Shown here: in pieces, positions 17,035 to 25,299 of the stretch
Layout of the letters: each line of letters opens with the position of its first letter
How positions within the stretch are numbered: the first letter of the stretch is position 1
Assembly: GCA_030378035.1 (NCBI GenBank)
Contig: JAUCGI010000029.1
Coordinates: forward strand, 1 to 40,906
DNA length: 40,906 bases
Direction: 5' to 3'
Source: Desulfobacterales bacterium HSG2
GTDB taxonomy: Bacteria > Desulfobacterota > Desulfobacteria > Desulfobacterales > 4be13
Notes under the pieces: model-generated
The model's input: the letters and a program-made list of their open reading frames with translations, nothing else
The model's database searches: none
What the model was told of the DNA's origin: nothing
Position numbers and translations under genes: made by a program

Positions 17035-17081
17035 TGAAACAAAGCCAACAAAATTGCTTTTAAATGTGAGGGGGGTAAAAG

Positions 17082-17381
17082 ATGGAATTATTGGGACATG
17101 CCTTATTTTTGCTGTCAATCTTTTTCGCTTTTTTGGCCATGGTGTTAGCTGTTTTACTGGCCGAGGCATTAACAGGAGGGCGCATTTCAAAAGCGGCTAT
17201 ATGGGAGGCGGCTGGTCTTATCTTTATAGCGGTCGGAATTTTTCTGACTTATACAGGCGCGATTACCGGAAAACTGGATCTTTTACATGTAACTGTTTTT
17301 TGGCCGGGTATCGGGTTCATTCTGTTTATCGGTTTTGCCTTTGTCTGCTATGGGAAATGGCAAATGATGAAGGTGATTTGA
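17082..17381 (+). CDS. Small membrane protein, three predicted helices
   Basis: A 99-residue hydrophobic protein with segments at about 5-30 (LFLLSIFFAFLAMVLAVLLA), 40-62 (AAGLIFIAVGIFLTYTGAIT) and 70-92 (WPGIGFILFIGFAFVCYGKW). The start is ATG at 17082 because GAGGGGGG (17068-17075) lies just upstream; another frame from 17054 is longer but lacks a ribosome site. I do not recognise a family. It heads a plus-strand run with the DUF3068 protein and two signalling proteins and may be part of the same membrane complex. Confidence 0.65.
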   Translation: MELLGHALFLLSIFFAFLAMVLAVLLAEALTGGRISKAAIWEAAGLIFIAVGIFLTYTGAITGKLDLLHVTVFWPGIGFILFIGFAFVCYGKWQMMKVI

Positions 17382-17478
17382 AACCGAAATTATCCCGATT
17401 TTATGAATCGGTCATTAATGTGGATTAAGGAATATAATACGTTGTTAACAATTCCTAATTCGCAATGAGGAGTCTATC

Positions 17479-18342
17479 ATGCAGAAAATGAGTCTGATGC
17501 AACGATTAATATTAGGGGCAACGGTCCTTTGTCTGACAGCCATCCCCATTTGGATATTTTTTATCGTTCCCGATATGTCAAAGATGCCCGGGGATTATCA
17601 TCTGATAAACCTCGCTTCTGTCGGACGCACCAGGATTTTGGATATACAAAGTAACCAATGGAAAGAAAGAATGGAAAAATCGGATTTGCAAATTCGTATG
17701 ATGAATGTGGAAAAAGACGTTCTGATTCTTGAAGTCAAAAATCAGGCTTATGATGCAAATACCGGAAAGATCATTTGGGAAGGATCGGGGAAGTATGGCG
17801 TTAACAGAAAAACTCGTAAAAATGTTGCCGAACTCGGTGACCGCCAAAGAACCGACTATTTCATGTTCCCACAACATGTCCATAAGAAAGATTACAGATT
17901 ATGGAATTATTTTGTTACAGAGCATGCATATACCTTAAAATTTGAAGGGGTGGAAAAGCTCTACGGGCTGGAAACATATAAATTCACATATAGCGGCGAA
18001 CCAGTGGATAAAACCGAATATTTCCCGTGGGTAAAAGGGTATCATATCAGGGGGGATAATAAGGGAACTGTCTGGGTGGAACCGACTTCCGGCTATCTGG
18101 TGAAGCTTCAACACGGCGGGATTAATAAGCTGACCGACCCGTTTTCACATAAGATAATAAAGGACTTTCAAGTTTGGAATCGTGAATTTACAGAGGAAAC
18201 CGTTATAAACCAAGTCCGATATGCTCAAAACAGCAAAATAACCATTCAGGTATTTGAAATCATCATTCCACTTTTTTTCGGTATTCTTTCCCTGGCCTTT
18301 CTGTTTTCAATACTGTTAACTTACAGGATAAGAAAAAGATAA
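17479..18342 (+). CDS. DUF3068 (PorA-like) membrane protein
   Basis: A 287-residue protein anchored by a helix at each end (about 10-32, LILGATVLCLTAIPIWIFFI, and about 258-282, VFEIIIPLFFGILSLAFLFS). A large extracytoplasmic domain lies between, with DUF3068-like features: YEANTG-type DANTGKIIWEG, YFMFPQHVHKKDYRLWN, GLETYKFTY, and GTVWVEPTSGYLVK. The topology is that of an external sensor or structural domain. GAGGAG (17466-17471) precedes the ATG. Its stop is immediately followed by the kinase start (TAAATG at 18340-18345), so the two are tightly coupled. The name PorA-like is historical and no porin function is implied. Confidence 0.75.
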   Translation: MQKMSLMQRLILGATVLCLTAIPIWIFFIVPDMSKMPGDYHLINLASVGRTRILDIQSNQWKERMEKSDLQIRMMNVEKDVLILEVKNQAYDANTGKIIWEGSGKYGVNRKTRKNVAELGDRQRTDYFMFPQHVHKKDYRLWNYFVTEHAYTLKFEGVEKLYGLETYKFTYSGEPVDKTEYFPWVKGYHIRGDNKGTVWVEPTSGYLVKLQHGGINKLTDPFSHKIIKDFQVWNREFTEETVINQVRYAQNSKITIQVFEIIIPLFFGILSLAFLFSILLTYRIRKR

Positions 18343-19968
18343 ATGGCTTTGTTAAGATGGAAGAAAAAAGAAAAGCGAAAAAAAAAGTTTGAGGATGAGA
18401 CGCCTCTGATTGAGCCGGATGAAGTGATTGACCGATTAACCACCATGGTCAGCGTACCGCTGGCTGTCAATGCGCAGTTGGAGAAATTGGCCAATATCAG
18501 AAAGCTTGCCGGAAAACAGAAGGAATCGGCTTGTATTGATATTTATCTGGAAATAGAGAAATACATGGTCGAGGAGGAACCGTTACAAAAATATTCGGTA
18601 AAAAAGCTGAGGAAGGAACTGGCTGATCACTTCAGGGACAGGGTTCTTCCCCCGATGTTCGATTTGCTGTTCGCTGAAGAGTGGCTGCAAAATATGAGGC
18701 TTTGCGAAAAACTGGCTGACCTGCTTTGTGATCAGTTGGCCACTTTCATCGGTTTAAAATCTCTGGAAATGATGTTCAGAACTCGGATGGAAGGTGTCGT
18801 GTTTGAATTCAAAGCATATAAAATTGAATGGGGGGCAGCAGAGGATGAGATCGCCAGACTTTCAAGTGACAAAAGGCAGGAGCGGATCGCCTATTTTTTT
18901 AACAGGTTTATTTCCATCCTTTTTAAACGATTAAGTGACATGGCCGGTCCAAAAGAGGCGACAGACAGAGCAGAGAGGATATTCAGGGCGATTGAGACGG
19001 AATTCGGTTTTTTGCACGCTTTTCCCAACCTTTTCAATATTCTGCCCGAAGGCGTTCTGGAGGAAGAAAAACTCAAACTTTTAAGTAAACAGGAATTGGA
19101 AAGCAAAGTTAAAGCAAAGACATCTGAATTGTCGGAGGCAAACCAGAGTCTGAAACAGGAAATTGAGAATCACAAACTTGCAAAGGATCAGTTGAACCAA
19201 ACCATAGAACGCCTCAAAGTGACCCAGAACCAGCTCATACAGTCCGCCAAACTGGCCTCCGTCGGTGAGCTGGCCGCAGGTGTTGCCCACGAGCTGAATC
19301 AGCCGTTAATGATTATCCGAACCGGGGCCCAGATTCAGTTAAGAAGAATGCGGAAAAATACCCTGGATATCGACAAAGTCAGAGACACCTTGCTCTCTGT
19401 TGAAAAAAACACCAAACGGATGATGAACATCATCAACCACCTTCGGACCTTTTCCAGACAATCCGCCGCGGAATTTGCAGTTGTGGATATTAATAAGGTT
19501 ATCCGGGACAGTTTTCTGATGATCGGTGAACAACTCCGATTAAGAAATATCGAAGTAAAAGAGAACCTTTCCTCCGGACTTCCCGCTATTCGGGGAGATG
19601 CCAACCAACTGGAGCAGGTTGTTCTCAATCTGCTCACCAATGCCCGTGATGCCGTAGAATCAAAGGCTGAAAGCATCGGGGAGACAGATGATGAGTATCA
19701 TGGGGAAATTGTGATTGTCACCGGTGTTTCAGAGGATTCGGAAGATATGCTGGAGATTCTGATTGAGGACAACGGGAGCGGTATCCCCCAGGATAAGCGG
19801 GACCAGATATTCGATCCTTTTTTCACCACCAAGGCGGTTGGAAAAGGAACGGGTCTGGGACTCTCCATCACTTACGGGATCATTGCAGATCATGAAGGAG
19901 AAATCAGTATCGCTGAGACAGGTTCCGGGGGAACGACGTTCAGGATACTTCTGCCAGTTGCTGAATGA
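18343..19968 (+). CDS. Soluble sensor histidine kinase
   Basis: A 541-residue kinase without membrane segments. Residues 1-250 are a helical domain I do not recognise ([34 protein letters not shown]). A coiled coil follows at about 255-305, then the dimerisation/phosphoacceptor helix [17 protein letters not shown] with His316. The ATPase domain has the N box [21 protein letters not shown]1 IEDNGSGIP and G2 [11 protein letters not shown] His-Glu-Leu-Asn box is typical of NtrB/DctB-type kinases. It starts on the base after the DUF3068 stop, so that membrane protein is the likely signal source. A receiver-kinase follows 81 bases later. Confidence 0.92.
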   Translation: MALLRWKKKEKRKKKFEDETPLIEPDEVIDRLTTMVSVPLAVNAQLEKLANIRKLAGKQKESACIDIYLEIEKYMVEEEPLQKYSVKKLRKELADHFRDRVLPPMFDLLFAEEWLQNMRLCEKLADLLCDQLATFIGLKSLEMMFRTRMEGVVFEFKAYKIEWGAAEDEIARLSSDKRQERIAYFFNRFISILFKRLSDMAGPKEATDRAERIFRAIETEFGFLHAFPNLFNILPEGVLEEEKLKLLSKQELESKVKAKTSELSEANQSLKQEIENHKLAKDQLNQTIERLKVTQNQLIQSAKLASVGELAAGVAHELNQPLMIIRTGAQIQLRRMRKNTLDIDKVRDTLLSVEKNTKRMMNIINHLRTFSRQSAAEFAVVDINKVIRDSFLMIGEQLRLRNIEVKENLSSGLPAIRGDANQLEQVVLNLLTNARDAVESKAESIGETDDEYHGEIVIVTGVSEDSEDMLEILIEDNGSGIPQDKRDQIFDPFFTTKAVGKGTGLGLSITYGIIADHEGEISIAETGSGGTTFRILLPVAE

Positions 19969-19997
19969 GGAATGACGGATCAGAGATGGAGAGAAGA

Positions 19998-20038
19998 CAA
20001 CTAACAACCGACAACCGACAACTGACAACCGACAACTA
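19998..20038. repeat. ACAACCG heptamer array between two signalling genes
   Basis: Five to six 7-nt units (ACAACTA, ACAACCG, ACAACTG) sit between the kinase stop and the ribosome site AAGGAG (20038-20043) of the next gene. Confidence 0.85.
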
Positions 20039-20049
20039 AGGAGTAAAAT

Positions 20050-21273
20050 ATGAGCGGAAACATATTACTTGTGGATGATGAGCCCGATATTCTGGAAGGT
20101 CTCGACATGGTATTATCGGATGAAGGATTTCTGGTCAGAAGGGCGTCATCCGGAAAAGAGGCTATGGATATCTTTGCGGCTGAATCTTTCGACTTGGTGA
20201 TTACGGATATTCGGATGCCAGAGATGGACGGCTTGGAGCTTTTGAGGAAGGTGAAAGAGACAGATGAAGATGTTGAAGTTATTGTCCTGACAGGTTATGC
20301 CAGCCTTGAAACAGCCATACAGGCATTAACGGATGGCAGAGCATACAGTTATCTGACAAAACCCCTGGAAAATATAGATGAGTTTCTTGTCTCTGTTAAT
20401 CAGGCATTGGAAAGACGCAGGCTGCGCACGGAAAATAAGGAACTCGTCACAAGATTGAAGGCAGCCAATGCCGAGTTGGAAAAACGTGTCCGGGAACGCA
20501 CCGCCGAATTACATAAATCCAACGTAATGTTACGCGAAGCAAAAGAGGAAGCCGAGATTGCCAATGTTGCCAAGGGCAATTTTTTAGGAAGCATGAGCCA
20601 TGAACTGAGAACCCCTTTGAACGCTGTTATCGGCTTTTCCGAGATTTTACGGATGGACAAAATCAGTGAGAAACATGCAGAATATGTAAAACATATTCAT
20701 GATAGCGGAATGCACCTGTTAACCCTGATCGAAGATGTTTTGGAACTTTCACAGATAGAGATAAGCGATATCAGGCTTAAATTTTCCGAGGTTAACATAA
20801 AAAGACTGATAGAAGGGAGCCAGGACGTGATTAAAGAGAGGGCTGATAAAAAAAGGATATGTCTTGATTTTCATGTCTCTGAAGAAGTTGCGGGTCTTGA
20901 TATAGACGCGGATAAACGAAGACTCAGACAGGTATTGTTCAATCTCCTGACTAATGCGGTAAATTTTACGCCCGACCGCGGTGAAATCCGCGTGTCAGCG
21001 GATCTGATTTCGGAATTAAAAAAGGGAGAGAAACAATCCGCAATCCGAATCAGCGTATCAGATAGCGGAATCGGTATTGCTCCCGAACATCAAAGGAAGA
21101 TTTTTGAAGCATTTTATCAGGTTCAGGGAGGAATCACCGGAAAAACGCCCGGAACAGGATTAGGACTGACCATATCAAAGCGGTTTATCGATTTGCATGG
21201 AGGGAATATCTGGGTAGAGAGTGAGCTTGGCAAAGGGGCGAAGTTTGTTTTCACATTACCGATATCTCAATAA
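20050..21273 (+). CDS. Receiver-histidine kinase hybrid
   Basis: A 407-residue protein with an N-terminal receiver domain (residues 3-120, [17 protein letters not shown], phosphoacceptor Asp53 in [12 protein letters not shown], conserved Lys in YLTKPLEN). A coiled coil follows (about 120-165), then HisKA ([20 protein letters not shown], His184) and a HATPase domain ([39 protein letters not shown]). It has no membrane segment. The layout suggests it is phosphorylated by the preceding kinase and passes the signal on; no output DNA-binding protein lies nearby. Stop at 21271-21273; the convergent DUF928 gene ends at 21362. Confidence 0.93.
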   Translation: MSGNILLVDDEPDILEGLDMVLSDEGFLVRRASSGKEAMDIFAAESFDLVITDIRMPEMDGLELLRKVKETDEDVEVIVLTGYASLETAIQALTDGRAYSYLTKPLENIDEFLVSVNQALERRRLRTENKELVTRLKAANAELEKRVRERTAELHKSNVMLREAKEEAEIANVAKGNFLGSMSHELRTPLNAVIGFSEILRMDKISEKHAEYVKHIHDSGMHLLTLIEDVLELSQIEISDIRLKFSEVNIKRLIEGSQDVIKERADKKRICLDFHVSEEVAGLDIDADKRRLRQVLFNLLTNAVNFTPDRGEIRVSADLISELKKGEKQSAIRISVSDSGIGIAPEHQRKIFEAFYQVQGGITGKTPGTGLGLTISKRFIDLHGGNIWVESELGKGAKFVFTLPISQ

Positions 21274-21279
21274 AGCTCA

Positions 21280-21319
21280 AAGCTTCGCTTTGACACTCCG
21301 AAGAGCTGAAGCGAAGCTT
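21280..21319. terminator. Inverted repeat between convergent genes, possible bidirectional terminator
   Basis: AAGCTTCGCTT (21280-21290) and AAGCGAAGCTT (21309-21319) form a perfect 11-bp stem with an 18-base loop, placed between two genes that end toward each other. The long loop and weak T-tract make termination plausible but not certain. Confidence 0.45.
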
Positions 21320-21361
21320 AGGCAGTGTAAAATGAAGAACTGACACCTTTCTTTTCCCTTT

Positions 21362-22672
21362 TTACAGTTGCTTTCTGTCATAATCCACAACCTTGCCCAG
21401 TTTAACCTGATCAAGTAACGCGACCCGATGCGACCGTAATGTTTTATCTTCCGGACTCTCATCAATCAGCCGGGAAAGCGTTTCAATCGCATCATACCAG
21501 TAACCTTCCTTGGCATATTCATAGTAGAGTTTGTCTGTCGTCACATTTGCCAGTCGTGCAGACAGCTCATCCGAAGGTTTCACATATTTGATCGTGGCGC
21601 TCCCCAGGAAGTCGGCAGAGCGTTCATCCGGGAGCGGAACAATGACGATATACCATTCATACTCCACATCCGGCTTGAGCGTGACATTATGCTTGGCAAG
21701 ATCAATTTCATACACGCCTTCCTTGTCAGGCCCGGGGATGTGCATTTCCAAAACCGGCTCTGTGACACCGTACTCATTCAGCGTGAATTCGATCTTATCT
21801 GTGCATGGACCGGAGATATACCATCGCAGAACAGGCTGACTTTTTGTTGTATGGCCAGTTTGCAAAGACGCGAGCGGTGCCATCAGTGAAGGCGTTCCCC
21901 CGCCTCCGTGCGCCTGTCCGGGATCATGATCTTCGTCCGCCTCATGGGTCTCATCTTTGCTCTCGTGAGCCTCGTCTTCGCTGATTTCATCGTCTGTAAC
22001 TTGGGCGAGTTCCTGCTCTTCGCTGATTTTACCCTCTGTAACCTGGGCTAATTCGTCTGTAACCTGTCCAAGTTCCTGAGTTTCGCCCCGACTGAGTCCA
22101 CGGCTCAGCCCCCTGCTAAGTCCCCGGCTCAAGCCGCGACTGAGTCCTCGACTTAAACCTCGGCTCAAGCCGCGGCTGAGTCCACGGCTCAGGCCTCTGC
22201 TCAGGCCTCTGCTGAGACCCCGGCTGAGTCCTCTGCTGAGACCCCGGCTGAGTCCTCTGCTGAGACCCCGGCTGAGACCCCGGCTGAGTCCTCTGCTGAG
22301 ACCCCGGCTGAGTCCTCTGCTGAGACCCCGGCTGAGTCCCCGGCTCAACCCTCTGCTGAGACCTCGACTCAGGCCCCTGCTAAGTCCCCGACTCAGACCC
22401 CTGCTGAGACCCCGGCTTAACCCTCGGCTCAGGCCCCTGCTGAGTCCCCGGCTTACCGTACCGGTATCGCCTCCTTCTCTTCTGCGCATTTCCGCATCTT
22501 TTACCGGAGGATTGTAAACCGGCATACCTTCAGTTATCGAAGCGGATTGCGCCCCGTCCTCCATGGCAGCAATCGCCGACGATGGCAGCAGACAAACTGC
22601 CAGCAGCAGAAACGCCCCCAACAGTGGTATGAAACTTATACCACAGCCCTTTGGAAAAAGTTCGGATTTCAT
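21362..22672 (-). CDS. Secreted DUF928 protein with 30 tandem RGLS repeats
   Basis: A 436-residue exported protein. The ATG at 22672 is chosen because GGAGG lies just upstream; the longer frame only translates a heptamer array. The signal peptide is about residues 1-36 (FIPLLGAFLLLAVCLLPSSA). Thirty perfect Arg-Gly-Leu-Ser units, 12 bases each at 22088-22450, follow. Then comes an acidic stretch (DEISEDEAHESKDETHEADE, GQAHGGGG), and a DUF928 domain at about 260-380 (LRWYISGPCTDKIEFTLNEY, VEYEWYIVIVPLPDERSADF). A short helical tail (DAIETLSRLIDESPEDKTLR) ends it. The family is periplasmic or surface-located and of unknown function. It is the last gene of the TpsB-CHAT set. Confidence 0.82.
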   Translation of the reverse strand: MKSELFPKGCGISFIPLLGAFLLLAVCLLPSSAIAAMEDGAQSASITEGMPVYNPPVKDAEMRRREGGDTGTVSRGLSRGLSRGLSRGLSRGLSRGLSRGLSRGLSRGLSRGLSRGLSRGLSRGLSRGLSRGLSRGLSRGLSRGLSRGLSRGLSRGLSRGLSRGLSRGLSRGLSRGLSRGLSRGLSRGLSRGLSRGETQELGQVTDELAQVTEGKISEEQELAQVTDDEISEDEAHESKDETHEADEDHDPGQAHGGGGTPSLMAPLASLQTGHTTKSQPVLRWYISGPCTDKIEFTLNEYGVTEPVLEMHIPGPDKEGVYEIDLAKHNVTLKPDVEYEWYIVIVPLPDERSADFLGSATIKYVKPSDELSARLANVTTDKLYYEYAKEGYWYDAIETLSRLIDESPEDKTLRSHRVALLDQVKLGKVVDYDRKQL

Positions 22673-22684
22673 AAGAACCTCCTT

Positions 22685-22862
22685 TCTTTTTGTGTTTTGT
22701 GTTTTGTGTTTGGTATTTTGTGTTTTGTGTTTTGTGTTTTGTGTTTGGTATTTTGTATTTTGTATTTTGTATTTGGTGTTTAAGATTGCTGGTTTGGAAG
22801 TTAAAGACACCAAATACAAAATACCAAACACCAAACACCAAACACCAAACACCAAACACCAA
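22685..22862. repeat. Facing GTGTTTT and CACCAAA heptamer arrays
   Basis: About thirteen 7-nt GTRTTTK units (22690-22781) face about nine AAATACMAA/CACCAAA units (22803-22862) across a 20-base spacer. A fold-back structure of about 60-90 bases is possible between the CHAT gene and the DUF928 ribosome site. Confidence 0.9.
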
Positions 22863-22873
22863 AATACAAACCA

Positions 22874-25204
22874 CTATAGCCAATTGCCTATAACCAAAAA
22901 CGGCGCCCAGTATAAGGGATGCCAGTAACGCCGCTGGGCAATTAGTTTCTTCTGGACATTCTGCATGGCCTGCGCCTTTGAAAGACCCGGTTTTTTCAAC
23001 TGCCGATAGAATTCTCTGATCGCCACAGACGTCGCCTCGTCATCGACAAACCATAAAGTCGCTATGGCCCCCTTGACGCCTGCTTTCACTGCAACGCCTG
23101 CAAGACCGAGCGCGGCCCGCTCGTCACCCAGGGCGGTCTGACATGCGCTTAACGTCAGCAGCTCCACTTTTTTCTCCCGAAATCTGCTGAGACCGATCAG
23201 ATCCTCAAGGCGGTCCATTGTCAGCTTGTTCTCGTAAGCCAGCAGGAAACTCTGATCCGGTGTGCCTCCGAACACCCCGTGTGTGGCAACATGCAGAATG
23301 GAATATGCCTCCTTTTTAAATTCACTGGTCAGGTTGTCAATGGTGTAATCCTTGTTCTGGATCAGCACCTTGGCACCCATGATCTCTTTTATATCCCGCA
23401 GCTCGGCGGTTACGCTGGGGAGAGGAGAGAATCCCTGCCTCCCTTCGGAAAGACCGCCCATGAGAATATTGATATTCTCCTTGTCAAACGGCTCCGGATT
23501 GGTGAGACTGATGGCAGGGATGGTTCCGATGGCATATTTTTCAATCAGGAAATGTTCGCCGTCGTGCAACGTGGAAAACGGGATCAGACGAAGCGCGCCA
23601 TCCGGCGCGACAAGGAGCGTATGAACCTTTTGGGCTGTCAGCTCAGCTTCTATGGGTCGTATGATCCAGTCATACAGTTGCTGGGAACCGTAAAGGAACC
23701 GGTTGTTCGGACGGGTCTGCAACCGCTTGCGGTATTGCGTGACCGTTTCCTTGATTTTATCCGAACCTGTCGGAATGCTGAAGTATCTTATCCCGTCCGG
23801 CAGGGTCACCAACAATGCAAGATGATCCGGCAGCGTGATCGGGTACAGCACAGCGGTGTTCGGCGGCGTCCGTTCCAGAGTGGTTTTCTCAAACTTCATG
23901 GCAGCCACACATTCATCCGCAAAGAAATCCTCCAACTCCGCGGTCTTCAGAATCTCCATCGTATCCCTGGCTTCTATCAGCTTCTTTTTCCGGGCTTCCC
24001 CATCCTGTATCGTCTCCGCCTGTTTCAGCAGCAGATCCGTCAGACCGAGATAAACCGGTTTTATCGACTCGTTGAATGTGTCTTCCTTTGAACGATATCC
24101 CTGAAACAGTTCCTGCCGGATGGGGGTCAGCGTGGATATCGCGTCGCCGTATGCTTTCATGGCTTTTTTCGTATCGCCCTGGTCTCTGAAGACTCTTCCC
24201 AACTGCCACTGCCAGAGATATAGGATTCCGGGAAATTTTCCCTGCTGGGCAAAGAATATTGCGCGGCGGGTCATCTTTATCGCATCGGAATATCGTTTCT
24301 CATCTTCATACAACTGCCCCATATATCCGAATGAATAAGATATGATGCGGGGATCCTGCAGAGTTTCACCGATTCGTTTTGCATCATCCAAAGTGATATA
24401 GGCGGTGTATGTCAGATCACTGTCCGGCCGGGGAAGTTTTTTCTGAACTTTCCGGGCGAGCAGACTCAGCGTGATCAGATTTGACGCTTTCTCGTAAGTA
24501 TCAGGGGTGCTTCCGATCTCCAGCAGAACATTATTCAGCAGTCCGGCGATTTCCTTGTAATTCCCCTTCTGGAATTCAAGACGAAGGAAATTTAATAAGA
24601 CTTTTGATTTTAAATCCGCATTCTCTTCTGAATCCCCGACCAGTTCAAGGCACTGATCATAGACTGCCGCAGCAGCGCCATAATCGCGGTCGGCTGCAAG
24701 ACCGTTTCCCACGTTGTTCAGGATCGTTGCCATCACTCTCGGGTTCTCTGTCTTACCTGCCTCTTCAAACCCCCTCAGCAGATATGTCACCGCTTCCCCT
24801 GCATCTCCGAGGGAAAGATTAAGGTCGCCCAGAGTGCTGAAAAACAGGACATTGCGGTACAGGTCATCACTTCTCTCAACAACAGGCAGGGCATCACTAA
24901 GGACTGATATCCCCCGTCGGTGATATCCGAGGGACTGATAAGCACCGGCCAAATGCATCAGCGTATCCAGATATACGCCTGTTTTCTGTTCCGTGATCAA
25001 AAGAGCCGCCGCCTGTTCCCAGGCCAATGCGGCATGTTCAAAGTCGCCTTTGTTATATAATTCCTTTCCTTTATCAATCCATTCGTCGGCCGCACCTGTT
25101 TCTCCGGCCATGCCACTCTCCGCCCATACAACTCCCTCTTCGGGAATATGGAACGGAAAAAGGCAGAGCACGAACAAAAAAGATAAAAGAAGTCTGTTAT
25201 TCAT
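22874..25204 (-). CDS. Exported TPR-CHAT domain protein (caspase-like protease)
   Basis: CHAT domains are caspase-family cysteine peptidases. The 776-residue protein has a signal peptide (MNNRLLLSFLFVLCLFPFHI), TPR-like repeats at about 35-400 (WIDKGKELYNKGDFEHAALA, VATILNNVGNGLAADRDYGA) and a CHAT domain at about 480-776. The catalytic pair is visible as HVATHG (His642) and LTLSACQTALG (Cys688), followed by GVKGAIATLWFVDDEAT and a PLYWAPFLVIGNW end. The ATG at 25204 follows AAGGAGAA; an upstream in-frame start at 25303 would only add translated repeats and block the signal peptide. Export of a CHAT protein with a TpsB pore upstream points to an envelope or surface role. Confidence 0.92.
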   Translation of the reverse strand: MNNRLLLSFLFVLCLFPFHIPEEGVVWAESGMAGETGAADEWIDKGKELYNKGDFEHAALAWEQAAALLITEQKTGVYLDTLMHLAGAYQSLGYHRRGISVLSDALPVVERSDDLYRNVLFFSTLGDLNLSLGDAGEAVTYLLRGFEEAGKTENPRVMATILNNVGNGLAADRDYGAAAAVYDQCLELVGDSEENADLKSKVLLNFLRLEFQKGNYKEIAGLLNNVLLEIGSTPDTYEKASNLITLSLLARKVQKKLPRPDSDLTYTAYITLDDAKRIGETLQDPRIISYSFGYMGQLYEDEKRYSDAIKMTRRAIFFAQQGKFPGILYLWQWQLGRVFRDQGDTKKAMKAYGDAISTLTPIRQELFQGYRSKEDTFNESIKPVYLGLTDLLLKQAETIQDGEARKKKLIEARDTMEILKTAELEDFFADECVAAMKFEKTTLERTPPNTAVLYPITLPDHLALLVTLPDGIRYFSIPTGSDKIKETVTQYRKRLQTRPNNRFLYGSQQLYDWIIRPIEAELTAQKVHTLLVAPDGALRLIPFSTLHDGEHFLIEKYAIGTIPAISLTNPEPFDKENINILMGGLSEGRQGFSPLPSVTAELRDIKEIMGAKVLIQNKDYTIDNLTSEFKKEAYSILHVATHGVFGGTPDQSFLLAYENKLTMDRLEDLIGLSRFREKKVELLTLSACQTALGDERAALGLAGVAVKAGVKGAIATLWFVDDEATSVAIREFYRQLKKPGLSKAQAMQNVQKKLIAQRRYWHPLYWAPFLVIGNWL

Positions 25205-25244
25205 CTTGAAGTTCTCCTTATTTTTGATCATCAAGTTTTTTAAA

Positions 25245-25298
25245 CCACTGACCATCGACCACTGACCATCGACCATCGACCACTGACCATCGACCACT
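25245..25298. repeat. CATCGAC/CACTGAC heptamer array
   Basis: Seven to eight 7-nt units mixing CATCGAC and CACTGAC fill the space between the tpsB-like stop codon and the CHAT gene ribosome site. Confidence 0.9.
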
Positions 25299-25299
25299 G

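Noticed and set aside
22673..22855. N-terminal extension of the DUF928 gene
   Set aside because: It would only translate the CAAAACA heptamers (NTKHKTQ) and would bury the signal peptide; GGAGG before 22672 marks the real start.
23279..24091. 270-codon plus-strand ORF opposite the CHAT gene
   Set aside because: It lies wholly antisense to a clear CHAT/TPR coding region with intact motifs, and its own protein has no recognisable features.
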